Positions 9,803 through 17,638 of a stretch of 64,000 bases of DNA are shown here, one piece after another. The stretch is from Cellulomonas sp. S1-8 (lineage in GTDB: Bacteria; Actinomycetota; Actinomycetes; Actinomycetales; Cellulomonadaceae): the NCBI RefSeq assembly GCF_026184235.1, contig NZ_CP110806.1, positions 1,612,001-1,676,000 on the forward strand, in the 5' to 3' direction. The notes beneath the pieces were generated by a model. It worked only from the letters and a program-made list of their open reading frames with translations, was not told the DNA's origin and made no database searches. A program made the position numbers and the translations under genes. Positions within the stretch are counted from its first letter, which is position 1. Each line of letters starts with the position of its first letter.

Positions 9803-9838
9803 TCACGGGTCGTCCACCTCTGGGTGGGCGACCCGTTA
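9803..9838 (+). terminator. thioredoxin terminator hairpin
   Basis: A 13- to 14-bp stem with G-U/mismatch tolerance (9806-9818 with 9822-9835) follows the trxA stop by 12 nt. Confidence 0.65.
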
Positions 9839-9846
9839 CGCGCGAT

Positions 9847-9874
9847 TTGCCTGCCGGAAACCCGGTGTTACGGT
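9847..9874 (+). promoter_or_regulatory. sigma-70-type promoter of GH81 gene
   Basis: TTGCCT (9847-9852), a 16-bp spacer and TACGGT (9869-9874) form a plausible promoter. The predicted start near 9881 falls inside the operator-like dyad at 9879-9892 and gives a leader of about 140 nt. Confidence 0.45.
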
Positions 9875-9878
9875 GGTG

Positions 9879-9892
9879 TGAGATCGCTCTCA
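9879..9892. promoter_or_regulatory. CelR/CebR-like LacI-family operator
   Basis: TGAGATCGCTCTCA is a 14-bp dyad, palindromic at 12 of 14 positions. It closely resembles the TGGGAGCGCTCCCA operator of the cellulose/cellobiose repressors of Thermobifida and Streptomyces. It overlaps the predicted transcription start, where a repressor would block initiation. Confidence 0.55.
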
Positions 9893-9937
9893 TCGCAGCG
9901 CGGCCAACGGGGGTCGTGCGGGGATCGGTCTCGGTGA

Positions 9938-9994
9938 GCGGCAACGGAGCCGCGTACCGGTAGTGCGGTGGTGCCTCCGCGCAAGCAGCGCGGA
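9938..9994 (+). other. structured leader of GH81 mRNA
   Basis: Two hairpins lie in the long leader: GCGGC/GCCGC (9938-9953) and a perfect 7-bp TCCGCGC/GCGCGGA stem with an AAGCA loop (9976-9994), close before the GGGGG ribosome-binding site. I could not match them to a known riboswitch class. Confidence 0.4.
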
Positions 9995-10019
9995 AGCCGG
10001 CCACCTGGGGGCTTCACAC

Positions 10020-13000
10020 ATGCAACCAACACCCCGGGCCCTTCACGGGTCCCTGTCCCTTCCTGCCCTGAACCCGGTCGCAGCACCGGGTCTGCGACGA
10101 CGGGTGGCCGCCGGTGCGGCGCTCGCACTCCTCGTCGCCGGTGCGCTGGTCGTCGTCCCACGGGACGCCGCCACCGCAGCCGAGGGGATCGTCGACGTCG
10201 GCGCCGGTGGCTATGCGGCGACCCCCGTCGGTCCGACCCCCGAGGGCTGCGACTCGATCGAGGCCGACCCCCGCGCGGCCCTGACCGACGACGCGCCGCA
10301 GGGTCCGCTGCCCACCAACGACTGGTGGTCCTCGTTGCTCTACAAGCGGCTCGACTGCCGCATGAGCGAACCGCTGCACGCCCACCCGGCGTCGTACCAG
10401 CCGACGCCCGCGGGCCTCGGCCTGTCGACTCCTCGGGTGCCCACGATCTCGGGCACGCCCGGCGGGATCGGCGAGTTCCACTACATGTACGAGCAGGACG
10501 TGCTCGTCGGCGTCGCGGGCCTGGACGCACCGACCGTGCAGGTCGCGGGCTGGACCGACTGGACGGTGACGCCGTTCTGGACCGACGGGACGCGCTCGCT
10601 GCGCGCGACGATCGGGCACGGCCTGCCGACGTCCTGGTACCACCTCGAGGGTGGCGACGCGCTCCTCACGTCGAGCCACGACGTGAGCGTGTGGTCCGAC
10701 GACGGGGCCACGCTCGGCTTCACGGCCAACGGGCACGACTACGCCGCCTTCGCGCCCACGGGCTCGACGTGGCAGGTCTCCGGCTCGACGATGCGCTCGT
10801 CGCTCGCCGGTGAGGGCTACCTGGCCGTCACCGCGCTCGCGACGGCTGAGGACGCGACCGACGCGGACCGCGCCGAGGCGCTCGCGGCCGTCGCCGGCTC
10901 GGCGTTCGCCGAGGTCACCAGCACGGTGGCGGACTACGAGTACGACGCCGCCGACGGGGTCGTGCGCACGACGTACCAGGTCGGGACGACGCCGCTCGAG
11001 GGTGACGCCGACGGCGCGGTCGTCGCGCTGTACCCGCACCAGCAGCGGTACGTGACGGACGTCGAGGGCGTCGAGCTCGACACGACGTACGTGAGCCCGC
11101 GCGGCAGCATGACCGCGTACGCGGGGACGACGTCGTTCACGACGACCACGCCGTTCACGGGCATCCTGCCCGAGATCCCGGCCGTCGCGACGTCGACCGG
11201 CACCGCCCGCGAGACGCTCGACGGGCTCCTCGCGGAGGCCGCGGCCGACCCGATGCCGATCCTGCGGGGCGACACCTACTGGACCGGCAAGGCCCTGGGC
11301 CGCGCCACCCGCATCGTGGAGATCGCCGACCAGCTCGGTGAGTCGACGGTGCGCGACGAGACCCTGGCCCACGTCCGGGACACCCTCACGGAGTGGTTCA
11401 CCGCGACGCCCGGCAAGGCCGACCAGGTCTTCGCGTACGACGAGCGCTGGGGCACCCTCATCGGGTACCCGGCCTCGTACGGCTCGGACACCGAGCTCAA
11501 CGACCACCACTTCCACTACGGGTACTTCATCGCGGCCGCGGCGACGCTCGCGCGCTTCGACCCCGAGTGGGCCTCCGACGAGCAGTACGGCGGCATGGTG
11601 GACCTGCTGATCCGGGACGCCAACAACTACGACCGCGACGAGACCCTGTTCCCCTACATGCGGGACTTCGACATCTACGCCGGCCACGACTGGGCGTCGG
11701 GTCACGGGGCCTTCTTCGCCGGCAACAACCAGGAGTCCAGCTCCGAGGGCCAGAACTTCGCCGGGGCGCTCGTCCAGTGGGGCGAGGCGACCGGGGACAC
11801 GGCCGTGCGCGACGCGGGCGCGTACCTCTACGCGACGCAGGCGGCCGCGATCCAGGAGTACTGGTTCGACCAGGCGGAGGCGATCCCCGACGGCTTCGGC
11901 CACTCGACCCTCGGCATGGTGTGGGGCGACGGCGGGACGTACTCGACGTGGTTCTCCGCCGACCCGGAGATGATCCAGGGCATCAACACCCTGCCGATCA
12001 CGGGGTCGCACCTGTACCTCGGGCTGCGTCCCGACGACGTGGTGTCGAACTACGCCGAGCTCGTGAGGGCCAACGGCGGGCAGCCGACCGTCTGGCAGGA
12101 CCTGCTGTGGAGCTATCTCGCGCTCGGCGACGGCGAGGAGGCGCTGCGGCTGCTGCAGGCCAACCCCGGCTACGCGGTCGAGGAGGGCGAGTCGCGGGTG
12201 CACACGTACCACTGGATCGCCAACCTCGCGGCGCTCGGCACGCTGGACACCAGCGTGCACGGGTCGAGCCCGCTGTCCGCGGTGTTCGTCAAGGACGGTG
12301 AGCGCACGTACGTCGCGGCGAACGTGTCCGCCTCCGAGCGCACCGTGCGCTTCAGCGACGGCACCGAGCTCGTCGTCCCGGCGGGCAAGACCGTCACCAC
12401 GGGCGCCTACACCTGGTCCGGTGGCGGCGCGCAGGGCGGACCGGACCCGACGTCGTCCCCGACGCCGACGCCGACCCCGACGCCGAGCGTGAGCCCGACG
12501 CCGACCCCGACGCCGAGCACCAGCCCGACGCCGACCCCGACGCCGAGCGTGAGCCCGACGCCGACCCCGACGCCGACGCCGAGCGTGAGCCCGACGCCGA
12601 CCCCGACGCCGAGCACCAGCCCGACGCCGACCCCGACCCCGACCGTCACCCCGGACCCGACCGAGGGGCTCGACCTGGCCTTCGGTCCTGACGGGACCCT
12701 CGTGCCGGCCCCCGGCGCCGACGGCTCGTTCGAGGTGGCGCCCTCGCGGGGCGTCGACACGGCGGCGGAGCCGCCCGGTGCACTCGTCTTCCAGGCCACC
12801 GGCCTGACGGCGAGCGCCACCGGGGGGACCACCGCGTTCGACATCGCGCTGGACGCCGGCAACCGCCTCGGCAACGGCACACGGCTGTCCGTCCAGTACG
12901 ACCTGACGGGCGACGGCACGTGGGACCGCGTCGAGGTGTACCGGTACTTCGCGACCGACCCGATCCCGGGCGCCGAGAGGTACACGCAGGCCGTGGGCCT

Positions 13001-13130
13001 CGACCGGGCCACCGGGACGTTGGGTGACCTGCGCGGTGGCACCGTGCGCGTCGCGCTGTGGAACGCGATCGGCAGCAGTGCGTCGACCGTGCTGACGGGA
13101 GACTCCGTGCTGGAGCTGCCGTTCGACTGA
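10020..13130 (+). CDS. secreted GH81 endo-beta-1,3-glucanase
   Basis: Cleaves internal beta-1,3 bonds of laminarin, callose or fungal cell-wall glucan outside the cell. The 1036-aa product has a Sec signal (basic RRR, hydrophobic core, cut near ATA-A about residue 54). The GH81 catalytic part follows, with PTNDWWSSLLY, the acid Asp495 in ELNDHHFHYGYF, and Glu572/Glu576 in NNQESSSE. A Pro-Thr/Ser linker (about 810-880) then leads to a C-terminal beta-rich module (about 881-1036) with YDLTGDGTWDRVEVYRYF. That module is probably carbohydrate-binding, family not identified. The ATG at 10020 follows GGGGG by 8 nt and precedes the signal peptide. A CelR-like operator lies upstream. Confidence 0.93.
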   Translation: MQPTPRALHGSLSLPALNPVAAPGLRRRVAAGAALALLVAGALVVVPRDAATAAEGIVDVGAGGYAATPVGPTPEGCDSIEADPRAALTDDAPQGPLPTNDWWSSLLYKRLDCRMSEPLHAHPASYQPTPAGLGLSTPRVPTISGTPGGIGEFHYMYEQDVLVGVAGLDAPTVQVAGWTDWTVTPFWTDGTRSLRATIGHGLPTSWYHLEGGDALLTSSHDVSVWSDDGATLGFTANGHDYAAFAPTGSTWQVSGSTMRSSLAGEGYLAVTALATAEDATDADRAEALAAVAGSAFAEVTSTVADYEYDAADGVVRTTYQVGTTPLEGDADGAVVALYPHQQRYVTDVEGVELDTTYVSPRGSMTAYAGTTSFTTTTPFTGILPEIPAVATSTGTARETLDGLLAEAAADPMPILRGDTYWTGKALGRATRIVEIADQLGESTVRDETLAHVRDTLTEWFTATPGKADQVFAYDERWGTLIGYPASYGSDTELNDHHFHYGYFIAAAATLARFDPEWASDEQYGGMVDLLIRDANNYDRDETLFPYMRDFDIYAGHDWASGHGAFFAGNNQESSSEGQNFAGALVQWGEATGDTAVRDAGAYLYATQAAAIQEYWFDQAEAIPDGFGHSTLGMVWGDGGTYSTWFSADPEMIQGINTLPITGSHLYLGLRPDDVVSNYAELVRANGGQPTVWQDLLWSYLALGDGEEALRLLQANPGYAVEEGESRVHTYHWIANLAALGTLDTSVHGSSPLSAVFVKDGERTYVAANVSASERTVRFSDGTELVVPAGKTVTTGAYTWSGGGAQGGPDPTSSPTPTPTPTPSVSPTPTPTPSTSPTPTPTPSVSPTPTPTPTPSVSPTPTPTPSTSPTPTPTPTVTPDPTEGLDLAFGPDGTLVPAPGADGSFEVAPSRGVDTAAEPPGALVFQATGLTASATGGTTAFDIALDAGNRLGNGTRLSVQYDLTGDGTWDRVEVYRYFATDPIPGAERYTQAVGLDRATGTLGDLRGGTVRVALWNAIGSSASTVLTGDSVLELPFD
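12447..12660 (+). repeat. Pro-Thr/Ser linker repeats in GH81 gene
   Basis: Tandem imperfect copies of a 30-36 bp unit (CCGACGCCGACCCCGACG followed by CCGAGCGTGAGC or CCGAGCACCAGC) encode the PTPTPTPS(V/T)S linker. Such DNA is prone to copy-number change. Confidence 0.85.
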
Positions 13131-13138
13131 CACCGGGC

Positions 13139-13184
13139 ACGACAGCGGGGCCGGGGTGCACGCGCACCCCGGCCCCGCTGTCGT
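13139..13184. terminator. 20-bp perfect bidirectional terminator
   Basis: A perfect 20-bp stem (13139-13158 with 13165-13184, loop CACGCG) separates the GH81 gene from the convergent tRNA-Leu gene. Confidence 0.8.
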
Positions 13185-13187
13185 TCG

Positions 13188-13270
13188 TGCGAGAGGCGGG
13201 AGTCGAACCCGCACGCCCTTGCGGGCACCAGGACCTAAACCTGGCGTGGCTGCCGTTTCACCACTCCCGC
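13188..13270 (-). tRNA. tRNA-Leu (TAG)
   Basis: Class II tRNA on the minus strand. The acceptor GCGGGAG pairs with CTCTCGC with one G-U; the anticodon stem CCAGG/CCTGG carries loop TTTAGGT (anticodon TAG). There is a long variable arm, a GTTCGAC T-loop and discriminator A; CCA is not encoded. Confidence 0.93.
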
Positions 13271-13311
13271 GCGCTCCGAGTCTGGCACGTCGGCCGGACC
13301 CGGGCGGGGCG

Positions 13312-13779
13312 TCAGTCGATGCCCAGGTCGCGTCGCAGCTTGGCGACGTGGCCCGTGGCGCGCACGTTGTACTGGGCCAGGGCGACGGTGCCGTCCGGGT
13401 CGACGACCACGGTCGAGCGGATCACGCCGGTGTACGTGCGGCCGTAGTTGGTCTTCTCGCCCCACGCGCCCCAGGCCTCGAGCACCGCGTGGTCGGGGTC
13501 GGACAGCAGGGGGAACGTGAGGCCCTCGTCCTGGGCGAACGTGGTGAGCCGGTCCAGCGGGTCGGGGGACACACCGAGGACGGTGTACCCCGCCCCCGTC
13601 AGGGACGCGAGCGAGTCGCGGAAGTCGCACGCCTGCGTCGTGCAGCCGGGCGTCCCGGCGGCCGGGTAGAAGTAGACGACGACCGAGCGACCACGCAGGT
13701 CCTGCAGGGACACGGGGTCGCCGGTGGTGCTCGGGAGCGTGAGGTCGGGCGCGGTGTCACCGACGGCGAGGCGGGGCAC
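13312..13779 (-). CDS. bcp: thioredoxin-dependent peroxiredoxin (Bcp/PrxQ)
   Basis: Reduces hydrogen and organic peroxides using thioredoxin. The 155-aa product has the AhpC/TSA fold start LAVGDTAPDLTLPSTTG, the peroxidatic Cys46 in TPGCTTQACDFRD with a resolving Cys51 five residues later (PrxQ type), and GVIRSTVVVDPDG. The start is a GTG with CAGGAG upstream. It is divergent from the GroES-like gene. In this window thioredoxin (9425) is its likely reductant. Confidence 0.94.
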   Translation of the reverse strand: MPRLAVGDTAPDLTLPSTTGDPVSLQDLRGRSVVVYFYPAAGTPGCTTQACDFRDSLASLTGAGYTVLGVSPDPLDRLTTFAQDEGLTFPLLSDPDHAVLEAWGAWGEKTNYGRTYTGVIRSTVVVDPDGTVALAQYNVRATGHVAKLRRDLGID

Positions 13780-13838
13780 GGTTCACTCCTGCGGGTCGGG
13801 GCTGGGGACGACGAGCGCCAGCCTAGATCGCGTCGGGG

Positions 13839-13844
13839 TAGCGT
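13839..13844 (+). promoter_or_regulatory. -10 box of GroES-like gene
   Basis: TAGCGT ends 7 nt before the GTG at 13852, consistent with a leaderless transcript. Confidence 0.45.
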
Positions 13845-13851
13845 CGGCCTC

Positions 13852-14205
13852 GTGAGTGCACCGAGCGAGACACACCGGGCGGGTGCGGGGCGCGACCTTC
13901 CCCTGCGGATGCTCAACGACCGCCTCCTGGTCGAGCTGGACGCGGACGCGGCCGAGCGTCGCACCGGGACCGGCATCCTCATCCCCGCGACGGCCGCGAT
14001 GGGCAAGCGCCTGGCGTGGGCGAGCGTCGTCGCGGCCGGCCAGCACGTCCGGCAGGTGGAGGTCGGGGACCGCGTGCTCTTCGACCCCGAGGACCGTGCC
14101 GAGGTCGAGCTGGCGGGCACCACGTACCTGCTGCTGCGGGAGAAGGACGTGCACGGCGTCGCCGACCCGCGCGTCGGGGGAGCGGGCACCGGCCTGTACC
14201 TGTGA
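13852..14205 (+). CDS. GroES-like (Cpn10 fold) protein
   Basis: A 117-aa protein with a Cpn10-type core: LPLRMLNDRLLVELD, RRTGTGILIPATA, ASVVAAGQHVRQVEVGDRVLF and YLLLREKDVHGV. It resembles GroES but has a different mobile loop (about residues 43-55) and no groEL gene beside it, so it is more likely a paralogue than the housekeeping co-chaperonin. The GTG start is supported by the -10 box at 13839. Function beyond the fold is not known. Confidence 0.8.
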   Translation: MSAPSETHRAGAGRDLPLRMLNDRLLVELDADAAERRTGTGILIPATAAMGKRLAWASVVAAGQHVRQVEVGDRVLFDPEDRAEVELAGTTYLLLREKDVHGVADPRVGGAGTGLYL

Positions 14206-14321
14206 GCGGCCACGTCCGGGTGCCCGACGACGCCACGGCCGGAGCGGGCACCGGACCGCAAGGTGTGGTCCGATGACAGGGTCGGGGGTGAAGCCGCTCC
14301 CGCGGGAGACGAAGGAGGACC

Positions 14322-14654
14322 GTGGACGAGCACCCGGCGACGGCCGATGACGACGGACCCGACGTCGACGGTGCACCGCCGACCGACGGGCCGACGACCG
14401 GTGAGTCGGCGACCGCCGAGCCCACGGCCGACACGCCCCCCGCCCTGCCGACGGATGCGGACCCGGACGCCGACCAGGACGCGGAGGCCGTCCGGCACGC
14501 GGAGGAGCTGCTGGCCGAGCACGTCCCGCTGACGCTGCTCGTCGACCTGCTGCGGCCCTCCGGTGAGACGTCGGACGAGCTGCTGGCCGCCGAGGGGCTC
14601 CCGGAGGACCGGTGGTGGGAGCAGCCGACCGAGGCGGACACCGACGGTGCGTGA
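14322..14654 (+). CDS. acidic hypothetical protein (110 aa)
   Basis: A strongly acidic protein. Residues 1-55 are low-complexity (Asp, Pro, Thr, Ala). Residues 55-103 are more ordered: AVRHAEELLAEHVPLTLLVD, LLRPSGETSDELLAAEGLP and EDRWWEQP. The C-terminal part is the conserved section in similar actinobacterial proteins of unknown function. The start is GTG with a strong AAGGAGG site 6 nt upstream. It follows the GroES-like gene by about 115 nt and precedes tRNA-Lys. No enzyme motif or signal peptide was seen. Confidence 0.75.
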   Translation: MDEHPATADDDGPDVDGAPPTDGPTTGESATAEPTADTPPALPTDADPDADQDAEAVRHAEELLAEHVPLTLLVDLLRPSGETSDELLAAEGLPEDRWWEQPTEADTDGA

Positions 14655-14732
14655 GCGTGGTCACACCCGGTCGCGGGGTGCGGCATCGGGTTCGCACCTG
14701 CCCCGCAGATCCTGCTAATCTCGTCCAGCCGC

Positions 14733-14808
<76 letters not shown>

Positions 14809-14811
14809 GCC

Positions 14812-14848
14812 ACGAAGCCCCGTCAGGTCCGTCCTGACGGGGCTTCGT
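14812..14848 (+). terminator. tRNA-Lys terminator
   Basis: A perfect 16-bp stem (14812-14827 with 14833-14848, loop TCCGT) starts 4 nt after the tRNA CCA. Confidence 0.85.
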
Positions 14849-14942
14849 CGTGTCCCGTCACGGACACGCCGACGCTCTGCTCGCCAGGCGTTCGCACGCA
14901 CCACGCGCCACCATGGGCGTGACCGGGGCGGACGGAGGAGCG

Positions 14943-16505
14943 ATGGGCGACGTGGTGGACGACGGCGACAGTGTGGACGACGGCCACGTGGTGGACGAGT
15001 ACGACGTGGTGGTCCTGGGTGCCGGTGCGGTGGGCGAGAACGTCGCCGACCGCGCGTCGCGCACCGGGCTGAGCGTCGCGGTGGTGGAGTCCGCGCTGGT
15101 CGGCGGGGAGTGCTCGTACTGGGCGTGCATGCCGTCGAAGGCGTTGCTGCGCCCGGGCGACGTCCTGTCCGCTGCGCGTGCGGTGCCCGGGGCGGACGGT
15201 GCGGTCGACGGCGCGCTGGACGTCGCCGCGGTGCTCGCGCGCCGTGACGAGGTCGCCGCCCACTGGGACGACGCCGGTCAGGTCGCGTGGGTCGAGGGTG
15301 CGGGGTTGACGCTGCTGCGCGGCCACGCCCGGTTCACCGGGCCGCGGACCCTCGTCGTGGAGTCGGCGGACGGCGGGAGCCGGGCCGTCCGTGCGCGTCG
15401 GGCCGTGGTCGTCACGACGGGGTCGGCCGCGGTCGTGCCCGGGACCTTCGCGGACGTGCGTCCCTGGACCAGCCGCGAGGCGACCTCGGCCCACACGGTG
15501 CCCCACCGGCTCGCCGTGGTCGGCGGCGGCGTCGTCGCGACCGAGATGGCGACCGCGTTCGCCGACCTGGGCAGCGAGGTCACCGTGCTGGTGCGGGGGA
15601 GCGGGCTGCTGCCGTCGGCCGAGCCCTTCGCGGGCGAGGCCGTGGCCCGCGCCCTGGTGGACCGCGGCGTCCGGGTCGCGTTCGGTGCGTCGGTCGTCTC
15701 GGCGACGCGCGACGACGACGGCGTGCACCTGGTGGTCGAGCACCGACCGGTGACGGACGGCCGGACCGGCGAGCTCGCACCGGAGCGGATGCTGGTCGAC
15801 GAGGTGCTGGTGGCCACGGGGCGGCGGCCGGCGACCGAGGACCTCGGCCTTGAGACGCTGGGCCTGCAGCCCGGTGACGCCCTGACCGTCGACGACCGGT
15901 TGCAGGTGTCCGGCGTCGACGGCGGCTGGCTGTTCGCGGCCGGTGACGTCACGGGCCGCACGGCGACCACCCACCAGGGCAAGTACGACGCGCGCGTCGT
16001 GGGGGACGTGGTCGCGGCGCGGTTCGACCCCCGCGCGGACGCGGCAGGCGACGCCACCGACCCCCCAGGGGGCGTCCCACGCGGTCTGTCGCGGGCGGGC
16101 GAGGCGTCGGCGGAGCCGTGGAGCCGGTACCGGGCGACGGCGGACGCGGCCGCGGTGCCGCAGGTGGTGTTCACCCGGCCGCAGGTCGCCTGGGTCGGCC
16201 GGACGCAGGACCAGGCGCAGCAGGACGGGCTCGACGTCGAGGTGGTCACCTACGACCTCGGCGGTCTGGCGGCGGCGAGCATCACGGCCGTCGGGTACGC
16301 GGGGCGCGCCCAGCTCGTGATCGACACCGCACGGGACGTGGTCGTCGGGGCCACCTTCGTGGGCCCTGACGTCGCGGACATGCTGCATGCCGCGACGATC
16401 GCCGTCGTGGGCGAGGTGCCGCTGTCACGGCTGTGGCACGCGGTGCCCTCGTACCCCACGCTGAGCGAGGTGTGGCTGCGGCTGCTGGAGGCGGCCGGTC
16501 GGTGA
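14943..16505 (+). CDS. FAD-dependent pyridine nucleotide-disulfide oxidoreductase
   Basis: A 520-aa flavoprotein of the lipoamide dehydrogenase / mercuric reductase / mycothione reductase family. It has an FAD fold (VVVLGAGAVGENVADRA), redox Cys57 and Cys62 in GGECSYWACMPSKAL, the NAD(P) fold RLAVVGGGVVATEMA, the second FAD motif FAAGDVTG and a dimerisation domain. The family's catalytic His (HxHPT-SE in lipoamide dehydrogenase) is replaced: the segment reads VPSYPTLSEVW, with Tyr as in MerA-like enzymes. The substrate is therefore open. The ATG at 14943 has GGAGGAG close upstream; GTG at 14952 is an alternative. It is convergent with the osmoprotectant binding-protein gene. Confidence 0.88.
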   Translation: MGDVVDDGDSVDDGHVVDEYDVVVLGAGAVGENVADRASRTGLSVAVVESALVGGECSYWACMPSKALLRPGDVLSAARAVPGADGAVDGALDVAAVLARRDEVAAHWDDAGQVAWVEGAGLTLLRGHARFTGPRTLVVESADGGSRAVRARRAVVVTTGSAAVVPGTFADVRPWTSREATSAHTVPHRLAVVGGGVVATEMATAFADLGSEVTVLVRGSGLLPSAEPFAGEAVARALVDRGVRVAFGASVVSATRDDDGVHLVVEHRPVTDGRTGELAPERMLVDEVLVATGRRPATEDLGLETLGLQPGDALTVDDRLQVSGVDGGWLFAAGDVTGRTATTHQGKYDARVVGDVVAARFDPRADAAGDATDPPGGVPRGLSRAGEASAEPWSRYRATADAAAVPQVVFTRPQVAWVGRTQDQAQQDGLDVEVVTYDLGGLAAASITAVGYAGRAQLVIDTARDVVVGATFVGPDVADMLHAATIAVVGEVPLSRLWHAVPSYPTLSEVWLRLLEAAGR

Positions 16506-16513
16506 CCGGCCGC
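16491..16513. terminator. hairpin overlapping reductase stop codon
   Basis: A perfect 10-bp stem GCGGCCGGTC/GACCGGCCGC with loop GGT spans the stop codon of the reductase gene, between convergent genes. Confidence 0.5.
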
Positions 16514-16547
16514 CCCCGGTGCTACGGGAGTCGGTCGCCGGTCGCCG

Positions 16548-17558
16548 TCAGTCGCCGGTCGCGAGAGAGCCGTCCGACGACGTGACCAGGCCGAGGGCCG
16601 CGTCGCCGTAGCGCACGGCCTCGCCGATGAGCGCGAAGTCGTAGGACTTGAACTCGCTGATCGTCAGCCCGTACGTCTCCTCGAGGCCGATCTGGCAGAA
16701 CGGGCGCTCGGGGCACTCGGGCGGGCCGGCGAGGATCACGCCCCCGCAGGCGGCCGCGAGGTCGGACAGCGTGGTCAGCTCGTGCTCCTGCGCGAACTCC
16801 GCGGTGACGGCGAACGCGTTCTGGTCCTGCGCGGCCGACGCCGCACCGACGACGAGCCCGCTGGCCTCGGCCAGGGGGGTCAGCGCCGCGACCGTCTCGT
16901 CCACGTCGCTGGAGACGACGGGCTCCGCGTCGGCCCCGTTGGCCTGCGAGTTCAGGAACGTCGCGAGCGTGGCGGCGTACTCCGGCACCGCCGCGAGCTC
17001 GCCCGACTGCAGCGCGGGCAGGTACGTCTCGCGCGCGCCGATCGTCTGCGCCTGAGCGTCGAACCCCGCGCTGCGCAGCACCTGCGCGTAGATCTCGGCG
17101 AGGGTGATGCTCTCCGAGAAGTTCGCGGCGCCGACGGTCAGGCTCGTGCCGGCCCCCACGGTCGCGTCGGTGGCGGCCAGGCCCTCGTCGGTGACGAACT
17201 GCGCCGCGACCTCGCTGGACGTGCGACGGTCGACGTCGACGGCCTTGTTGAGCGTGATGAGCAGGTCGGTGTCGAGCGCGGCGGAGACGGTGTCGAGCAG
17301 CTCGATGACGACGGGGTGGTCGGCGGCGACCTGCGCGTTGACCGCCGGGATGATGTTGTCGGCGTTCTGCAGGCCCTGGTCGTCCTCGAGGACGACCAGG
17401 CTCTCGCCGGCGACGGGCTCGCACGCCGGCATGCCGGACGAGCCGGTGGGCTCGGACTCCGCCTGGCCGCCGCCCGAGCCGGGCGTGCCGCAGGCGGTCA
17501 GGGCGAGGGTCGCTGCGGCGAGGACGCCGAGCAAGCGGGTGCGCGGGCTGGTGCGCAT
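16548..17558 (-). CDS. glycine betaine/osmoprotectant-binding lipoprotein, permuted
   Basis: Extracellular substrate-binding lipoprotein of an OpuC/ProX-type ABC importer. The 336-aa product has a lipobox LTAC (Cys23). Its family motifs are out of order. Residues 54-128 (LVVLEDDQGLQ, LNKAVDVDRRT, VAAQFVTDEGL) correspond to the C-terminal end of ordinary OpuBC/OpuCC proteins. The usual N-terminal segment LTVGAANFSESITLAEIYAQ comes only at about 140. The chain ends at LGLVTSSDGSL, where ordinary proteins continue into LVVLEDD. So it looks circularly permuted. The start is ATG with AGGAGA upstream. It is followed on the minus strand by no gene, and preceded by two permease genes. Confidence 0.88.
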   Translation of the reverse strand: MRTSPRTRLLGVLAAATLALTACGTPGSGGGQAESEPTGSSGMPACEPVAGESLVVLEDDQGLQNADNIIPAVNAQVAADHPVVIELLDTVSAALDTDLLITLNKAVDVDRRTSSEVAAQFVTDEGLAATDATVGAGTSLTVGAANFSESITLAEIYAQVLRSAGFDAQAQTIGARETYLPALQSGELAAVPEYAATLATFLNSQANGADAEPVVSSDVDETVAALTPLAEASGLVVGAASAAQDQNAFAVTAEFAQEHELTTLSDLAAACGGVILAGPPECPERPFCQIGLEETYGLTISEFKSYDFALIGEAVRYGDAALGLVTSSDGSLATGD

Positions 17559-17638
17559 CGGGTGTCTCCTGTCATGGGTGCGACGCCGGGGAGGTGCGGC
17601 GAGGGGAGTGGCCGGCCGCGCGAGCGGTCGACCGGAGG

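Noticed and set aside
9881..10019. Known riboswitch (c-di-AMP ydaO type, cobalamin or c-di-GMP) in the GH81 leader
   Set aside because: Hairpins are present but the conserved core strings of these classes were not found; kept only as an unassigned structured leader.
10014..13214. A very long open frame (over 1000 codons) antisense to the GH81 gene
   Set aside because: Its translation is Arg/Gly/Val-rich without domains and mirrors the codon pattern of the GH81 gene; at about 74% GC such antisense frames stay open by chance.
13852..14205. Calling this gene the housekeeping groES
   Set aside because: No groEL is adjacent and the mobile-loop region differs from ordinary GroES; annotated as GroES-like only.
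14203..14276. A 24-codon frame from GTG overlapping the GroES-like stop
   Set aside because: Only a GTGA overlap supports it; no ribosome-binding site and no recognisable sequence.
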